Assembly: GCF_039537665.1 (NCBI RefSeq)
Contig: NZ_BAABAY010000007.1
Span: 62,001-126,000, forward strand
From: Gaetbulibacter_A aestuarii
GTDB taxonomy: Bacteria > Bacteroidota > Bacteroidia > Flavobacteriales > Flavobacteriaceae
DNA length: 64,000 bases
Reading direction: 5' to 3'
The translations under genes were made by a program, and so were the position numbers. The notes below the pieces were generated by a model. It saw only the letters and a list, made by a program, of their open reading frames with translations, ran no database searches and was not told the DNA's origin. Below are positions 1 to 10,300 of the stretch, piece by piece (the stretch's first letter is position 1; each line of letters begins with the position of its first letter).

Positions 1-82
1 TTTTTAGACATAGTTCTAAAAAATAGCGTACGTTGTAGTTTAATATGATTATGGATAGTTTCAAGTTTCGAATTTAAAATAA

Positions 83-131
83 ATTCGGAGCGGAGACTTA
101 TTGCAAAATTACTTTAAGTCCCACTCCGAAT
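83..131. terminator. Long imperfect hairpin beyond the T9SS cargo gene
   Basis: The arms ATTCGGAG...GACTT and AAGT...CTCCGAAT pair over about 15 bases with small bulges, around a loop of about 15 bases. It lies 3' of the minus-strand gene ending at 173 and could end that transcript, although no clean T-run follows. The rest of positions 1-172 shows no gene. Confidence 0.45.
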
Positions 132-172
132 GGCTAATAATCAATTCTTAAGGAGGAATTGGTTTCTTTAAT

Positions 173-1048
173 TTAGTCTTTAATTATTTTAAATGAGCCA
201 ACAGCATCTTCAATAAAAACTCTCATAACATAAATCCCTTTAGAAAGGCTAGACACGTTAACCTGAGTATTGCTACGGTCAATTCTTCTATTCAAAACTT
301 GTTGACCAACAAGATTATAAATTTCAAATTTATTAATGTTTTTAGAAGCTGATATAGTCACAAAATCTTTTGCAGGATTTGGAAACGATTTAAAATCATA
401 TTTTACTAAATCATCAACTGATAAGCTATTATCTTCTACGACTGACACATCATCCAGAAAGTGAAATTGGTTACCATTAGGAAGAAAATAAGTAAACCTA
501 ACTTGAGTGATACCAGAAGCCGCGGGTATCGTAAATGAAAATTTTGCCTCCTGCCAACTTGATGCTGATCCTGAATTATCTAAAATTTCGCACCCATAAT
601 CTGTATTGTTTAAGGCATTAGCACCATTATCTGCAACGATTGGTGTTAAAGGTAAATTGCCATTTTCAGTACCCCCTGTTAAATCAGTAATAACAGCAGA
701 AGTAGCCGTATTCAGTTTTGTTCCTGTAAACCAAAATTGAACAACATAAGTTGATCCCTCAGTTACCGGTACAACCTGACGTAGGGCGGATCCACCGGTT
801 TTTACATGACCTGCAAAGGTTCCTCCATGAGTAGCAGTTAAGGTATATCCAAATCCACTGTAAACTTGTCCAGCTGACGCAATCGCTGTATTATAACTGT
901 ACTCTACCCCTGTGCTACTGTTACCCCAACCGTCATTTACATTTCCTGCTTCGAAATTGCCATTCACTATTAGGTTTTGTGCAAAACCAAATGTAATGCT
1001 TAATAATGTTATTAAACAAGTAGTTAAAAATGTAATTTTTTGTTTCAT
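173..1048 (-). CDS. Secreted T9SS-sorted protein with CBM-like domain
   Basis: The protein (291 aa) starts with a Sec signal peptide ending about FGFAQ (residue 24). A jelly-roll-like region follows, opening with NLIVNGNFEAGN, the usual start of carbohydrate-binding or DUF642-like beta-sandwich modules. The last ~70 residues (FKSFPNPAKDFVTIS onward, ending in GIYVMRVF and FKIIKD) are a type A T9SS sorting domain, so it should be exported through the outer membrane and anchored or released. No catalytic motif was recognised. It lies 31 bp beyond a small periplasmic gene and downstream of the PUL, so glycan binding is plausible but inferred. Confidence 0.8.
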   Translation of the reverse strand: MKQKITFLTTCLITLLSITFGFAQNLIVNGNFEAGNVNDGWGNSSTGVEYSYNTAIASAGQVYSGFGYTLTATHGGTFAGHVKTGGSALRQVVPVTEGSTYVVQFWFTGTKLNTATSAVITDLTGGTENGNLPLTPIVADNGANALNNTDYGCEILDNSGSASSWQEAKFSFTIPAASGITQVRFTYFLPNGNQFHFLDDVSVVEDNSLSVDDLVKYDFKSFPNPAKDFVTISASKNINKFEIYNLVGQQVLNRRIDRSNTQVNVSSLSKGIYVMRVFIEDAVGSFKIIKD

Positions 1049-1079
1049 AATTGTTGGTATTAAAAGTTAGTTCTCGTTT

Positions 1080-1412
1080 TTACTTTTTATTGTTTTTCCG
1101 ATAATCAGCCCACTGCTTCATACGTTCCTTCCCTAAATAATTTTTCATTTTGTTATAGGTTTCATTGCCATTTGCCTTAAGTTTTTCCTTCTTCATTTCT
1201 GGGTCATTGGCGTATTTTCTTTGAATATCCTGTGCATCCTTAAAACGCTCTAATTGAATATTGTAAACAGCTTTACTATCTGCTTTATTCAACGACAAGG
1301 CTTCCGTAATTTTATCGGTGATTTTTTGAGCTTTCTTTTCCGGATTTGGCTGAGCGTAAATAGCCATACTTAAAAACAAAGCGATACATGGTAATACAAT
1401 TCTTTTCTTCAT
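1080..1412 (-). CDS. Small secreted helical protein (Spy/CpxP-like size)
   Basis: The protein (110 aa) has an N-terminal signal peptide (MKKRIVLPCIALFLSMAIYAQ). The rest is highly charged and mostly helical (KKAQKITDKITEALSLNKAD, ERFKDAQDIQRKYANDPEMK), ending in lysines. Size and heptad-like helices resemble the small periplasmic Spy/CpxP-like proteins common in Bacteroidota, but no LTxxQ motif is clear, so the family is unassigned. It is probably co-transcribed with the T9SS cargo gene downstream. A 210-bp gap separates it from the PUL esterase upstream and should hold its promoter. Confidence 0.7.
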   Translation of the reverse strand: MKKRIVLPCIALFLSMAIYAQPNPEKKAQKITDKITEALSLNKADSKAVYNIQLERFKDAQDIQRKYANDPEMKKEKLKANGNETYNKMKNYLGKERMKQWADYRKNNKK

Positions 1413-1622
1413 GATTGAATTAGTTTTAATGATTTTTAGTTTTCACCAAAGTATCAACAAACTCTCTAAATCAGGTTTTTCAACCATTCAAAAAAGTTTA
1501 AATACTATTCAAGCCTTATAAATCAATATATTCAATAGAAAAGTCTTACAAGACTGAAAACTAATGAAGTAGGAAATTTCTGGGATTAGAAATTTTCAAG
1601 AAACTCAAACCTGGATTTGATG

Positions 1623-2468
1623 TTATTTAATTTCTACCATTGGATCTTTTTCTAAATATCCAAGCGATTGTAAGAACTGATCGGTTTGGTAAACCGTCTC
1701 CTTATAATTATCAAATTTTCTATAATTGAAGAAGCCATGTTTTCTGCCGTCATAAAAATGAACATCACAGCGGCTACCTACTTTTTCCATAACCATTTGA
1801 TAATACTTTATAGTTTCTACCGGAATGAGATAATCTTCCGTGCCCTGAAAAATAATGGTTGGTGGTGCGCCCTTTTTAATATTATGCAGGGGTGAAAATT
1901 CCTTGTAAGCCTGATCAATTCGTGAATAACCTACACCGCCCGGACCATTATCAACAACAGGATTAAATAATACCAGAGCATTGGGTTTACAGCTAAAGGA
2001 TAAATTATCTGAATCCTCATTAAATCCTTCAATTAAAGCTGTAGCCGCAGCGAGCTGCCCTCCAGCTGAGCCTCCTGAAGCTATAATTTTATCCGGATCG
2101 ATGTGGAATTCTTTTGCATGTTCACGAATGTAACGCACAGCTGATTTCGCATCTTTAAGCGACTCAAATGGCGTGGTTTGTTGTCTGTTTTTTACGCGAT
2201 AATCTGCCAAAAAACAAACGATACCTCTTTTGGAAAAATATTTGGCATGTGGTTCAAACTGACTTATTTTACCCTTATTCCATCCGCCACCAAAAAAGAA
2301 AATCATCGCCGGGTATTTTTTTGCCATGTCAATGGAATCTGGTTTGAACACTTGCATGACCAATGACGTTGTATCAATCTTTTTATATACAAATGTTTCA
2401 TTTTGAGAAAACGAATAAACCTGAGATAATAATGCTAATAATATTATGGTAATGCTTGTTCTTTTCAT
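1623..2468 (-). CDS. Secreted alpha/beta-hydrolase, acetyl-esterase-like
   Basis: The protein (281 aa) has a signal peptide ending about YSFSQ. It carries an oxyanion-hole motif FFFGGGW (~56-62), the nucleophile elbow GGSAGG (~132-137), an acid residue in QGTEDYLIP and a catalytic His in GRKHGFF. This order is that of the carbohydrate-esterase/lipase-like (BD-FAE, CE10-like) hydrolases, which remove acyl groups from polysaccharides. It is the last gene of the PUL row, 72 bp after a sulfatase. A role in deacetylating the glycan is inferred from context; the acyl group and sugar are unknown. Confidence 0.85.
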   Translation of the reverse strand: MKRTSITIILLALLSQVYSFSQNETFVYKKIDTTSLVMQVFKPDSIDMAKKYPAMIFFFGGGWNKGKISQFEPHAKYFSKRGIVCFLADYRVKNRQQTTPFESLKDAKSAVRYIREHAKEFHIDPDKIIASGGSAGGQLAAATALIEGFNEDSDNLSFSCKPNALVLFNPVVDNGPGGVGYSRIDQAYKEFSPLHNIKKGAPPTIIFQGTEDYLIPVETIKYYQMVMEKVGSRCDVHFYDGRKHGFFNYRKFDNYKETVYQTDQFLQSLGYLEKDPMVEIK

Positions 2469-2540
2469 AAAAAAGTCTCAATTATTTCGAGTTGGATATG
2501 AATCCGATGATTTTGTTTAATTGCTTTGGTAACTATCAAA

Positions 2541-3863
2541 TTATTGCCAGGGAATTTTGCCCGAAACTTGAATATGTTTCATAAGAATCGTCATTAATTT
2601 CTTTTTCAGTTCGGGATTATCCAAGGGGTTTTTCTCTAAAGGGTCTTCTTTAAGATCGAATAATTCATATCCGGTAAAAGGACGATTTTGAACCAATTTA
2701 TAACGCCCATCAGAAATCGCATAATACGCTCTACCACCAAAAATAAATCCCTCACGACGCATCCAGACCATCTCCCTCGATGGAACCTTGTCTCTTTCTA
2801 AAAGTTCATTTATAGGTTTGGAAGGTAATTCGTTTTCTGTTTTTCCTTTAGCCAATTCAACCAGCGTTGGATAAAAATCCATGAGTAGTATGGGTGAATC
2901 GCTCATTGCATTTTTCGAATGATTGGGAAGTTTTACCAAACATGGAATTCGGATGCCACCTTCAAGCAAATCACCTTTTCCTCCGGAATAGGGTTGGTTA
3001 CTTGCACCATAATGAAGGGCTCCTCCATTATCTGATGTAAAGACAACGATTGTATTTTTATCAAGGTGAGACGCTTTGAGGTAATCCAAAATACGTCCTA
3101 CATTGTAATCTAAATGTTCTATTAATGCTATGAGTTTTTGTCTTTTCAGGCTAGCATCGGGCTCCCTTTTTTGAACTTTCTCCAACCAATTTTCCGGTGG
3201 TTGCACCGGATTGTGAGGTGCCGTATAAGCCAGATAAAGAAAGAAAGGTTTTTTCTCTTTCCGATGTTTCTCTAAATAATCTAAAGTCCAATCTGTAAAT
3301 AAATCCGTGGCGTGACCCTGCGGATCAATTTCCTGTTCATTTTCCCGCATCCAATTAACACCGGCTCTTCTATGGGTGTAATAATCATCCATCATATCCC
3401 CCAAGAACCCTTTAAAATAATCGAAACCTCTTTCTTTAGGAATATCCGGAGCCTTATAACCTAAATGCCATTTTCCAATAATTGCTGTATTGTATTGGAC
3501 CTTTTTAAGGGCTTCCGGCAAGGTTACCAGATCATCTTTGAGATTACCCCAGGTGTTATCCGGCATATCCCGAATAACCCCCGGAACGCCAACATAATCA
3601 GGATAATTTCCCGTTAGTATCGCTGCTCTACTTGGTGAACATACCGTACTATTCGCATAAGCTCTGGTGAACTGGATTCCAGATTTAGCCAAAGCATCAA
3701 TATGAGGTGTTTCAATGTCTTGTGCCCCATAACAACTCAAATCGCCATAGCCCAGATCATCTGCGAGAATAAAAATAATGTTTGGTTTTTCTTGTGCATT
3801 AGTATACTTAAAAAGTACAAAAACGATTAGGAAAAGAAATAACTTAAATCTATTTAGTTCCAT
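2541..3863 (-). CDS. S1 family sulfatase (arylsulfatase A-like)
   Basis: The protein (440 aa) has a signal peptide ending about YTNAQ and the sulfatase start PNIIFILADDLGYGDLS with the metal-binding Asp pair. The maturation motif CSPSR (Cys75) is where Cys is converted to formylglycine. FTSDNGG supplies further metal ligands, and GKWHLGY is another conserved sulfatase block. The length is normal for family S1. It should hydrolyse sulfate esters on the PUL substrate in the periplasm or at the surface. It follows the second sulfatase by 34 bp. The exact S1 subfamily cannot be set by eye. Confidence 0.93.
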   Translation of the reverse strand: MELNRFKLFLFLIVFVLFKYTNAQEKPNIIFILADDLGYGDLSCYGAQDIETPHIDALAKSGIQFTRAYANSTVCSPSRAAILTGNYPDYVGVPGVIRDMPDNTWGNLKDDLVTLPEALKKVQYNTAIIGKWHLGYKAPDIPKERGFDYFKGFLGDMMDDYYTHRRAGVNWMRENEQEIDPQGHATDLFTDWTLDYLEKHRKEKKPFFLYLAYTAPHNPVQPPENWLEKVQKREPDASLKRQKLIALIEHLDYNVGRILDYLKASHLDKNTIVVFTSDNGGALHYGASNQPYSGGKGDLLEGGIRIPCLVKLPNHSKNAMSDSPILLMDFYPTLVELAKGKTENELPSKPINELLERDKVPSREMVWMRREGFIFGGRAYYAISDGRYKLVQNRPFTGYELFDLKEDPLEKNPLDNPELKKKLMTILMKHIQVSGKIPWQ

Positions 3864-3897
3864 GGTAGGAATCTATTTAATTTGATTTTTAGAGTGC

Positions 3898-5733
3898 CTA
3901 ATTGGCAACATAAACAGGATCTGAAACCGGTAAAGTGTAACTGTAATTTTCAAGAGCAACGGGAATATCATCACCATAGAATTTCGTTGTTTTCACCAGA
4001 TTCATATGAGCAACAACCCAATAATACCCTGCTTTATTTGCTGTAAATGAATTGCTATGAATGTTTTCTGAAATCAAATCAGCTTCTTCCGAATTATTAG
4101 TTGTTGAAAAATAGATGTCATAGCTTTTGAATTCGTCTGATTTTGGCCAGTTCATTACATGGTTTTCCAAAGAAATTTCCATGGGCGAATATTCAGGAAA
4201 ACGCCAATCAGATAATGTTTGAAAAAACATACTTCGATATAATTTCTCGTATTGCTTTTTGAAGATCAAATTATCTAACTCGTCCGGATCTTCTTTAACA
4301 TTATACAACTGATCAATGATACCATGCGTATAAATAAATTTATAATCGCCTTTACGCATCATTCTGGAAGGCACATTTTTAATATCGGGAAGCAGATTAT
4401 AATTGGTGCCTCTGAATTCTGAATATACCGCTCTATCTATTTTTAATTCGCCTCCATTTTTCAAAATATCCACTAAAGAAACTCCTTGAGCAGTTTCTGG
4501 TGTTTTTCCACTTATAAGTTCGGTTAATGTTGGCATGATATCTACAAAACTCACCAATGAATTGTTGACAACATTTTGCTTAAACAACTTAGGATATGAA
4601 ATAATAAATGGCACATTTACAGCATCTTCATACATACAATGTTTTCCGCGTAAACCATGCTCAAACAAATGCTCTCCGTGGTCTGTGGTGTAAATAATTA
4701 TGGTGTTTTCATAAAGCCCATCATCTTTTAATTTTTTAACGATCCGACCTACCATATCATCCATTTCCGTAACACAAGCATAATAGGCAGCCATGACATT
4801 TTGAGCTTTTTCAAGATCTTTTGGAACCCCGGAATGCACCCAATTGGGTACCCACGGATATTTCCCTTTTTTATACCAATCGTTATAAGTATCAGGCAAA
4901 GTAAAATCCTTCGGATTGTACATGTCCAAATATTTTTGTGTGGTAGTAAACGGTGGATGCGGTTTTTCAAAACCGAGATACAGGAAAAAATTATTGCCGT
5001 CTTTTGCCCGTTTATCCAAAAATTCAATACCCTTTCGAGCAACTACCATATCAAAATTATCCTCGTCGTTATTTACGAGTGTCGTATGATAATCGGTATT
5101 GATATCGGAAGCACCTCCTTTATAAACATCTTTATATTTTTTAAATTGTCGGTATCTCATGTATTCATCCTCGCCTACTTCATCTTCGTAATGCCCACCA
5201 GGGAAATACGTATAAAACCGAACACTTGCTTCATCAAAACCCATTGAATTTCCTTCCTTATGGTCTTCATCCACATTTTTTTGAAGTTCACCATGTACAT
5301 GCATTTTTCCAGGAGAAGCGGTACTGTAACCTTCAGTTTTAAATACTTCTGCTAACGTTTCTATACCATCATGATAACCGGTTTCACGCAAATATCCACT
5401 ACCAATATTTTTTATTCGCCCATTGGGCATCTTTATTGGAGCTTTATGATAAACAGCACCATTAGCGTAGGGATACATACCTGTCATTAAAGCAGCTCGA
5501 GCCGGAGCGCAAACGGGTGCCGGTGTATAACAATTTGTAAACCGTATCCCCGTTTGAGCAAGAGCATCAATATTTGGTGTTATAGCAAGTGAATTTCCGT
5601 ATGCCCCGGAGCCTTCCAGTTTATGTTGATCCGAAATGATAAAAACCACATTAGGCTTACCATTACTATTTTCTTGTGAAAATGAGTATGATAAATTCAG
5701 TAAGCATACGAATAAAGCAAGTTTATAATTCAT
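3898..5733 (-). CDS. S1 family sulfatase, long form
   Basis: The protein (611 aa) has a signal peptide ending SYSFSQ and the sulfatase block NVVFIISDQHKLEGSGAYG. The formylglycine motif is CAPAR (Cys75), with TTDHGEHLFEHGLRGKH supplying metal and active-site residues. It is closer to choline-sulfatase or iduronate-2-sulfatase-like S1 groups than to the 440-aa neighbour. The last ~100 residues after NVKEDPDELDNL are an extension of unknown role, possibly a beta domain. It starts 2 bp after the SusD stop, so it is clearly in the SusCD operon. Confidence 0.92.
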   Translation of the reverse strand: MNYKLALFVCLLNLSYSFSQENSNGKPNVVFIISDQHKLEGSGAYGNSLAITPNIDALAQTGIRFTNCYTPAPVCAPARAALMTGMYPYANGAVYHKAPIKMPNGRIKNIGSGYLRETGYHDGIETLAEVFKTEGYSTASPGKMHVHGELQKNVDEDHKEGNSMGFDEASVRFYTYFPGGHYEDEVGEDEYMRYRQFKKYKDVYKGGASDINTDYHTTLVNNDEDNFDMVVARKGIEFLDKRAKDGNNFFLYLGFEKPHPPFTTTQKYLDMYNPKDFTLPDTYNDWYKKGKYPWVPNWVHSGVPKDLEKAQNVMAAYYACVTEMDDMVGRIVKKLKDDGLYENTIIIYTTDHGEHLFEHGLRGKHCMYEDAVNVPFIISYPKLFKQNVVNNSLVSFVDIMPTLTELISGKTPETAQGVSLVDILKNGGELKIDRAVYSEFRGTNYNLLPDIKNVPSRMMRKGDYKFIYTHGIIDQLYNVKEDPDELDNLIFKKQYEKLYRSMFFQTLSDWRFPEYSPMEISLENHVMNWPKSDEFKSYDIYFSTTNNSEEADLISENIHSNSFTANKAGYYWVVAHMNLVKTTKFYGDDIPVALENYSYTLPVSDPVYVAN

Positions 5734-5735
5734 TT

Positions 5736-7325
5736 TTAGTCGATATTGTCATTTGCAGAACTTTCTATTAATGGAATAGGCCAAGTATAATCTTCTGGGC
5801 CTCTGGCACCTACATTATTTCCATAAGTTCTTATACAATATTCGTTGTACACACCCATTCTGGTTAAGTCGAACCATCGATGTCCTTCCATAAACAATTC
5901 CACACCCCTTTCCCGCAATAATGCTTCTCTAAACTCACCCATAGTTAAACCGGTACCATCAAATAGATCCGTCATTCCAACGCGTGTTCTTAACACATTA
6001 ATATCGTCATTTGCCAAAGCAGGATCTTGATTTAATTCGGCTAACGCTTCAGCCCGCAGTAAATACACATCGGCCAATCTGATGACGTGCCAATTTTGCT
6101 GACTGGTATACTCAGTAGTAGCATCCGTGTCGATATATTTACTTGTGAAAACTCTGGAGAAATTACCGGCAGATGCACCAGTTGCGGTAACTGTTCTGAT
6201 ATAACCTGTTAAACCAGGTCCGAGTTCATAGGTGTTTGTTTCATCTTGATAAAAATAAATTATTGAATTTAAGTATCTGAGGTCATTCTTATTAATACTT
6301 TTGTTGATGTATTGTGGTTGTAATCTATTTACCCCTCCAAAACCACCACCAGCTAAACCGGAATTTCTCGGGCTAAATAAGTTAGAAACTGCAGTTCCTT
6401 CACCTGCAATTGAAGCACCTTGTATATCAAAAAGCATTTCGAAATTATTTCCGTTTTTAGCATCGAAAATAGTTTCATATTCGTTTAGGTCTGACGCTAA
6501 TCGGTAATAAGGTTGTTGTAATGCTAAATCAGCTTGTTCAATGGCTTTTTGGTAATAAAAATCTGGTGTTTCAGTAAGCGTAAGGTAAATCTCGTTACCA
6601 GTATCTCCAGCTTGGGCTGTTCTCAAAGATGAAGCCATTTGCACATATACCTTAGCGAGCATTGCGTGGGCAGCAGCATTAGTTACTCTTCCTATATTAT
6701 TTGTAAATCCATTTCTTGTTTCATTGAAGCCCCAGCAGTTTTGCCCTGCAAACTCTAAATCTTCTATAATAACCTTGTAAATATCTACTACCGGTGAAAG
6801 GGGTAAGCCTTTTTCGCCAGGTTTTACAGGTGTGGTTCTTAATGGAACTTCACCATAACATCTTACCAGGTTAAAATAATGAAGTGCTCTTAAAAATCGA
6901 GCTTCGCCTAAAATTCTCAAGCGTAATGTTTCATCTATTTCCGGAACTTCAGGTACTCTTGCAATAACATTATTCGCATCTTTAATGGCGGTATATACAT
7001 CAATCCAGGTTCTTTCAATCAAAGGTTCGCTATTCGTTATGGTTCCAAATCTAAAATCTCGGTGATTAAAACTACTTTGGCCTTGATCTGAAGAGGCGTA
7101 TAAGTTTGATAAAAATTGTTGTCTGTAATAACCGTTGCCACTTTTTAATTGTGCATAAGCACCGGTTAAACCGGCTAAAGCATCAGATTCATTTTGATAA
7201 AAACTGCCTATGTCCACTTGATTTAAAGGATCTTCTTCAAGGTAACTTTCACAACTTGTAAATACTATTGAAGAAAAAAGCAGTAAGCCAATGAATTTTA
7301 TTTTATTTATATCTATAGTTTTCAT
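5736..7325 (-). CDS. susD: SusD/RagB glycan-binding lipoprotein
   Basis: The protein (529 aa) has a lipoprotein signal (LLFSSIVFTSC, lipid Cys about residue 26) followed by ESYLEEDPLNQVDIGSFYQN, the typical SusD N-terminus. TPR-like helices follow (RFLRALHYFNLVRCYGEVPL). The C-terminal part has the usual LADVYLLRAEALAELN and LLRERGVELFMEGHRWFDLTR blocks. SusD lies on the cell surface as a lid on SusC and binds the oligosaccharide. It begins 12 bp after the SusC stop. Ligand specificity cannot be read from sequence. Confidence 0.95.
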   Translation of the reverse strand: MKTIDINKIKFIGLLLFSSIVFTSCESYLEEDPLNQVDIGSFYQNESDALAGLTGAYAQLKSGNGYYRQQFLSNLYASSDQGQSSFNHRDFRFGTITNSEPLIERTWIDVYTAIKDANNVIARVPEVPEIDETLRLRILGEARFLRALHYFNLVRCYGEVPLRTTPVKPGEKGLPLSPVVDIYKVIIEDLEFAGQNCWGFNETRNGFTNNIGRVTNAAAHAMLAKVYVQMASSLRTAQAGDTGNEIYLTLTETPDFYYQKAIEQADLALQQPYYRLASDLNEYETIFDAKNGNNFEMLFDIQGASIAGEGTAVSNLFSPRNSGLAGGGFGGVNRLQPQYINKSINKNDLRYLNSIIYFYQDETNTYELGPGLTGYIRTVTATGASAGNFSRVFTSKYIDTDATTEYTSQQNWHVIRLADVYLLRAEALAELNQDPALANDDINVLRTRVGMTDLFDGTGLTMGEFREALLRERGVELFMEGHRWFDLTRMGVYNEYCIRTYGNNVGARGPEDYTWPIPLIESSANDNID

Positions 7326-7337
7326 TTTCAGTGGGTT

Positions 7338-10300
7338 TTAATAAGTGAAATTTAAGCCAAGAGAATAGGTTTGTACACCCGGATATCCTCCAAAATCTAC
7401 ACCTCTTCGTTGAGGGTCTTTGTTAAATGTTGAAACTTCAGGATCAAAACCAGGATAATTAGTAATTGTAAATAGGTTTTGGGCTGTTGCGTATAGTCTT
7501 AACGATCCTCTTGTTTTAAAATTGATGGTATAACCAAGGTTAATATTCTTTAATCTGATAAACGAACCATCATACACATTTCTATCTGATGAAATTATTC
7601 TTGGCCCGTTAGAATCAATCAAAGGAGCCGGGTTTCCAACGCCAGAGGTATTTGCCAGTACAGGATCATAAAATACCTGCCCTGATGTATCTACACCAAG
7701 TGGCGCCTGCCAGGAATCGGCAAAAGCAGCGCTTAAACCATTTCTTGAGTTTGAGTTACCGGTAAGAGGCCAGGAATCTACCCAAAAAAGATCACCTCCT
7801 TTTTGTCCCGTAACCAGGATACTTAAATCCCAGTTTTTATAATTAAAATTATTTGTTATTGCGACATTAAAGTCTGGATTAGGATCACCTATTTGAACGT
7901 AATCATCAAAGTTGATCACCTGATTACCGTTGCCATCCACAGTATTAGTATCATTATTGATATATTTAATTTCACCCGGTGCAGCACCTACTATGCCACT
8001 CGCATTCGCTTCATCCCAGGATTCATAAATCCCATCGGTTTGTGCGCCCCAGAAAATTCCTAAAGGACTCCCCACTTGAAATAAAATGGGATTTTCTTGC
8101 GCGAAACCAACATTAGGCCCAAGTTGAAAATCTAAATTTGAATTTAAACTTTTAAGATTATTTCTATTCAAACTAAAGTTACCGCCAAAACTCCATTGAA
8201 AATCTGAGTTGTTAATGATATCGGTATTAAGAGCGATTTCCAAACCATAATTTTCTACTTCACCAAAATTGTCCAGGATTCTTACAAAACCATTTGAGGC
8301 AGGTAAAATTACATTTTGTAATAAATCGCTTGTGAGTTTGTAATACGTATCGAACGTTAGATTTATTTTATCTTCGTTAAGTCCTATATCTATACCAAAA
8401 TTAAACTGGTCTGTAAGCTCCCATTTTAAATTTGGGTTTGGTAGATTTGTTTCAATAATACCTGTAGCAATTTGACCATTAAAATTATAACGAATGGCTT
8501 CTCCCAAAGATAAAGATTGAAATGGAGGTATAGCGTCATTACCAACGCGACCATAAGATAATCTAAACTTAAGGTTAGAAATAACGTTCGATTTTCTTAA
8601 GAAAGGTTCTTCTGACGCCGTCCAGGCTAATGCCATCGAGGGAAAAAAGTTTGCTTTGTTTCCTTGTGCTAATTTTGAAGAGGCATCTACTCTGGCATTA
8701 ACATCTACAAAATATTTTCTTTTGTAATTATAACCAACTCTTACAATACCAGAAGCTAATCTAAAAGAAGGAAAGTTAGTTACTGGTGGTAAAATATCTG
8801 TAGCTGCTCCCAGGTTATAAAATTGTAATACATCGTTTCCAAATCCAAAGGCCCGGTTAAATGTGGTTCTTATTTGAACATCTTCAACGGTTCCAACAGC
8901 AACGGCATCGATACGGTGTTTTCCAAAACGATTCCTGTATCTTAAATTAAATTCGCCATATAATTTTCTATACTGACGGTTGGCTTGAGAAGCCTCTCCA
9001 TTATTTCTTCTACCTCTTGTTGTATTCGTTGGATAATAAATATCTCTATTACTCATTTGAAAATTAAAGGCACCTTTTAAGATAGCAGTTAACTTTGGAG
9101 TTATCTTACTGGTAACACTTAAGTTTTGAAGAATGTTATAACTTTCTTTTAAATCGGTTACATCTTTAGCTAAGGTATAAGGATTTGAAATAATATTCCC
9201 TTCATTTAAGTCAGCATAAACATCATCATCTTGTCCGGGTTCTAATAATCCGAAAATAGGTTGAAATTGAAGCGTTTGAGAGGTCACACTTCTATTTAAA
9301 AGCAAATCACCATTTCCAATGGATGCTGCATTACCTTTATTGTAAGCAATATTGGTTTTAGAGAAAATGTCTATTTTATTGTCAAATGCTTTTTTTCGTC
9401 CATTTACATTTAAGGTTACACGTTTGTTACTGGTATTAATAATGGCGCCCTCGTTATTTAGTAAACCTAAACTTACCAACAAATTACTTTGAGGTGTTCC
9501 GCCTCGATAAGAGACATTATAGGATTTTGATACAGCTTGACGAAATACTTCCTCCTGCCAATCTGTATTTAATCCCGAACTGGTTAAATAAGGTATGCTG
9601 AACCCATCTAACTCAGGATAATTCGCAGAGGTTAAGGCTTGGCTCCCATCAAAAGGGCCTCCAGGACCACCATAGTTCGGGTTGGAGATGTTTAAGTACA
9701 GTTGATTGATGGATCTTCTGTTCATATAATCTTCAAAAGTTGGGCCATCCAAAACATCTATTTTATTGGTCACATTGGTAATAAATGTATCAAAAGTAAC
9801 CTCGATATTGTCTTTTCCTTGCTCTTGACCTCCTGTCTTTGTGGTAATCAATATAACTCCATTAGCCCCTCTAGCGCCATAAACGGCTGTAGCTGCTGCA
9901 TCTTTTAACACCTCTATTTTGTCAATATCGTTAGGGTTTAAAAAACTTAAAGAGTTTTGAGCCGATCCGGCCCCGCCATTTCCTTGAGCATCCTGAATTG
10001 GGTCTACAGGCAAGCCGTCTACAATATATAAGGGCTGTGTACCCCCTAAAAATGAATTGGTACCTCTAATAGAAATGGCAATCCCTCCACCGGGTTCTCC
10101 ATTTTCAGTAACAGTAACACCGGCTACCTGACCTTGCAATAGTTTTTCAACTGATTGTGCTCTTTGTTTTTCTAAGGTTTCTGATTTTACTTGAGCTATC
10201 GAACCTGATAAATCCTTTTTGTTTACATCAAAGTACCCGACACTCACCACAACCTCATCTAATTGCGCTACATCGGTTTGTAGATAAACTTCCATCGTGG

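Noticed and set aside
4801..5247. 148-aa open frame on the plus strand
   Set aside because: It lies antisense within a clear sulfatase gene, has no start context or motif, and its composition mirrors the real gene.
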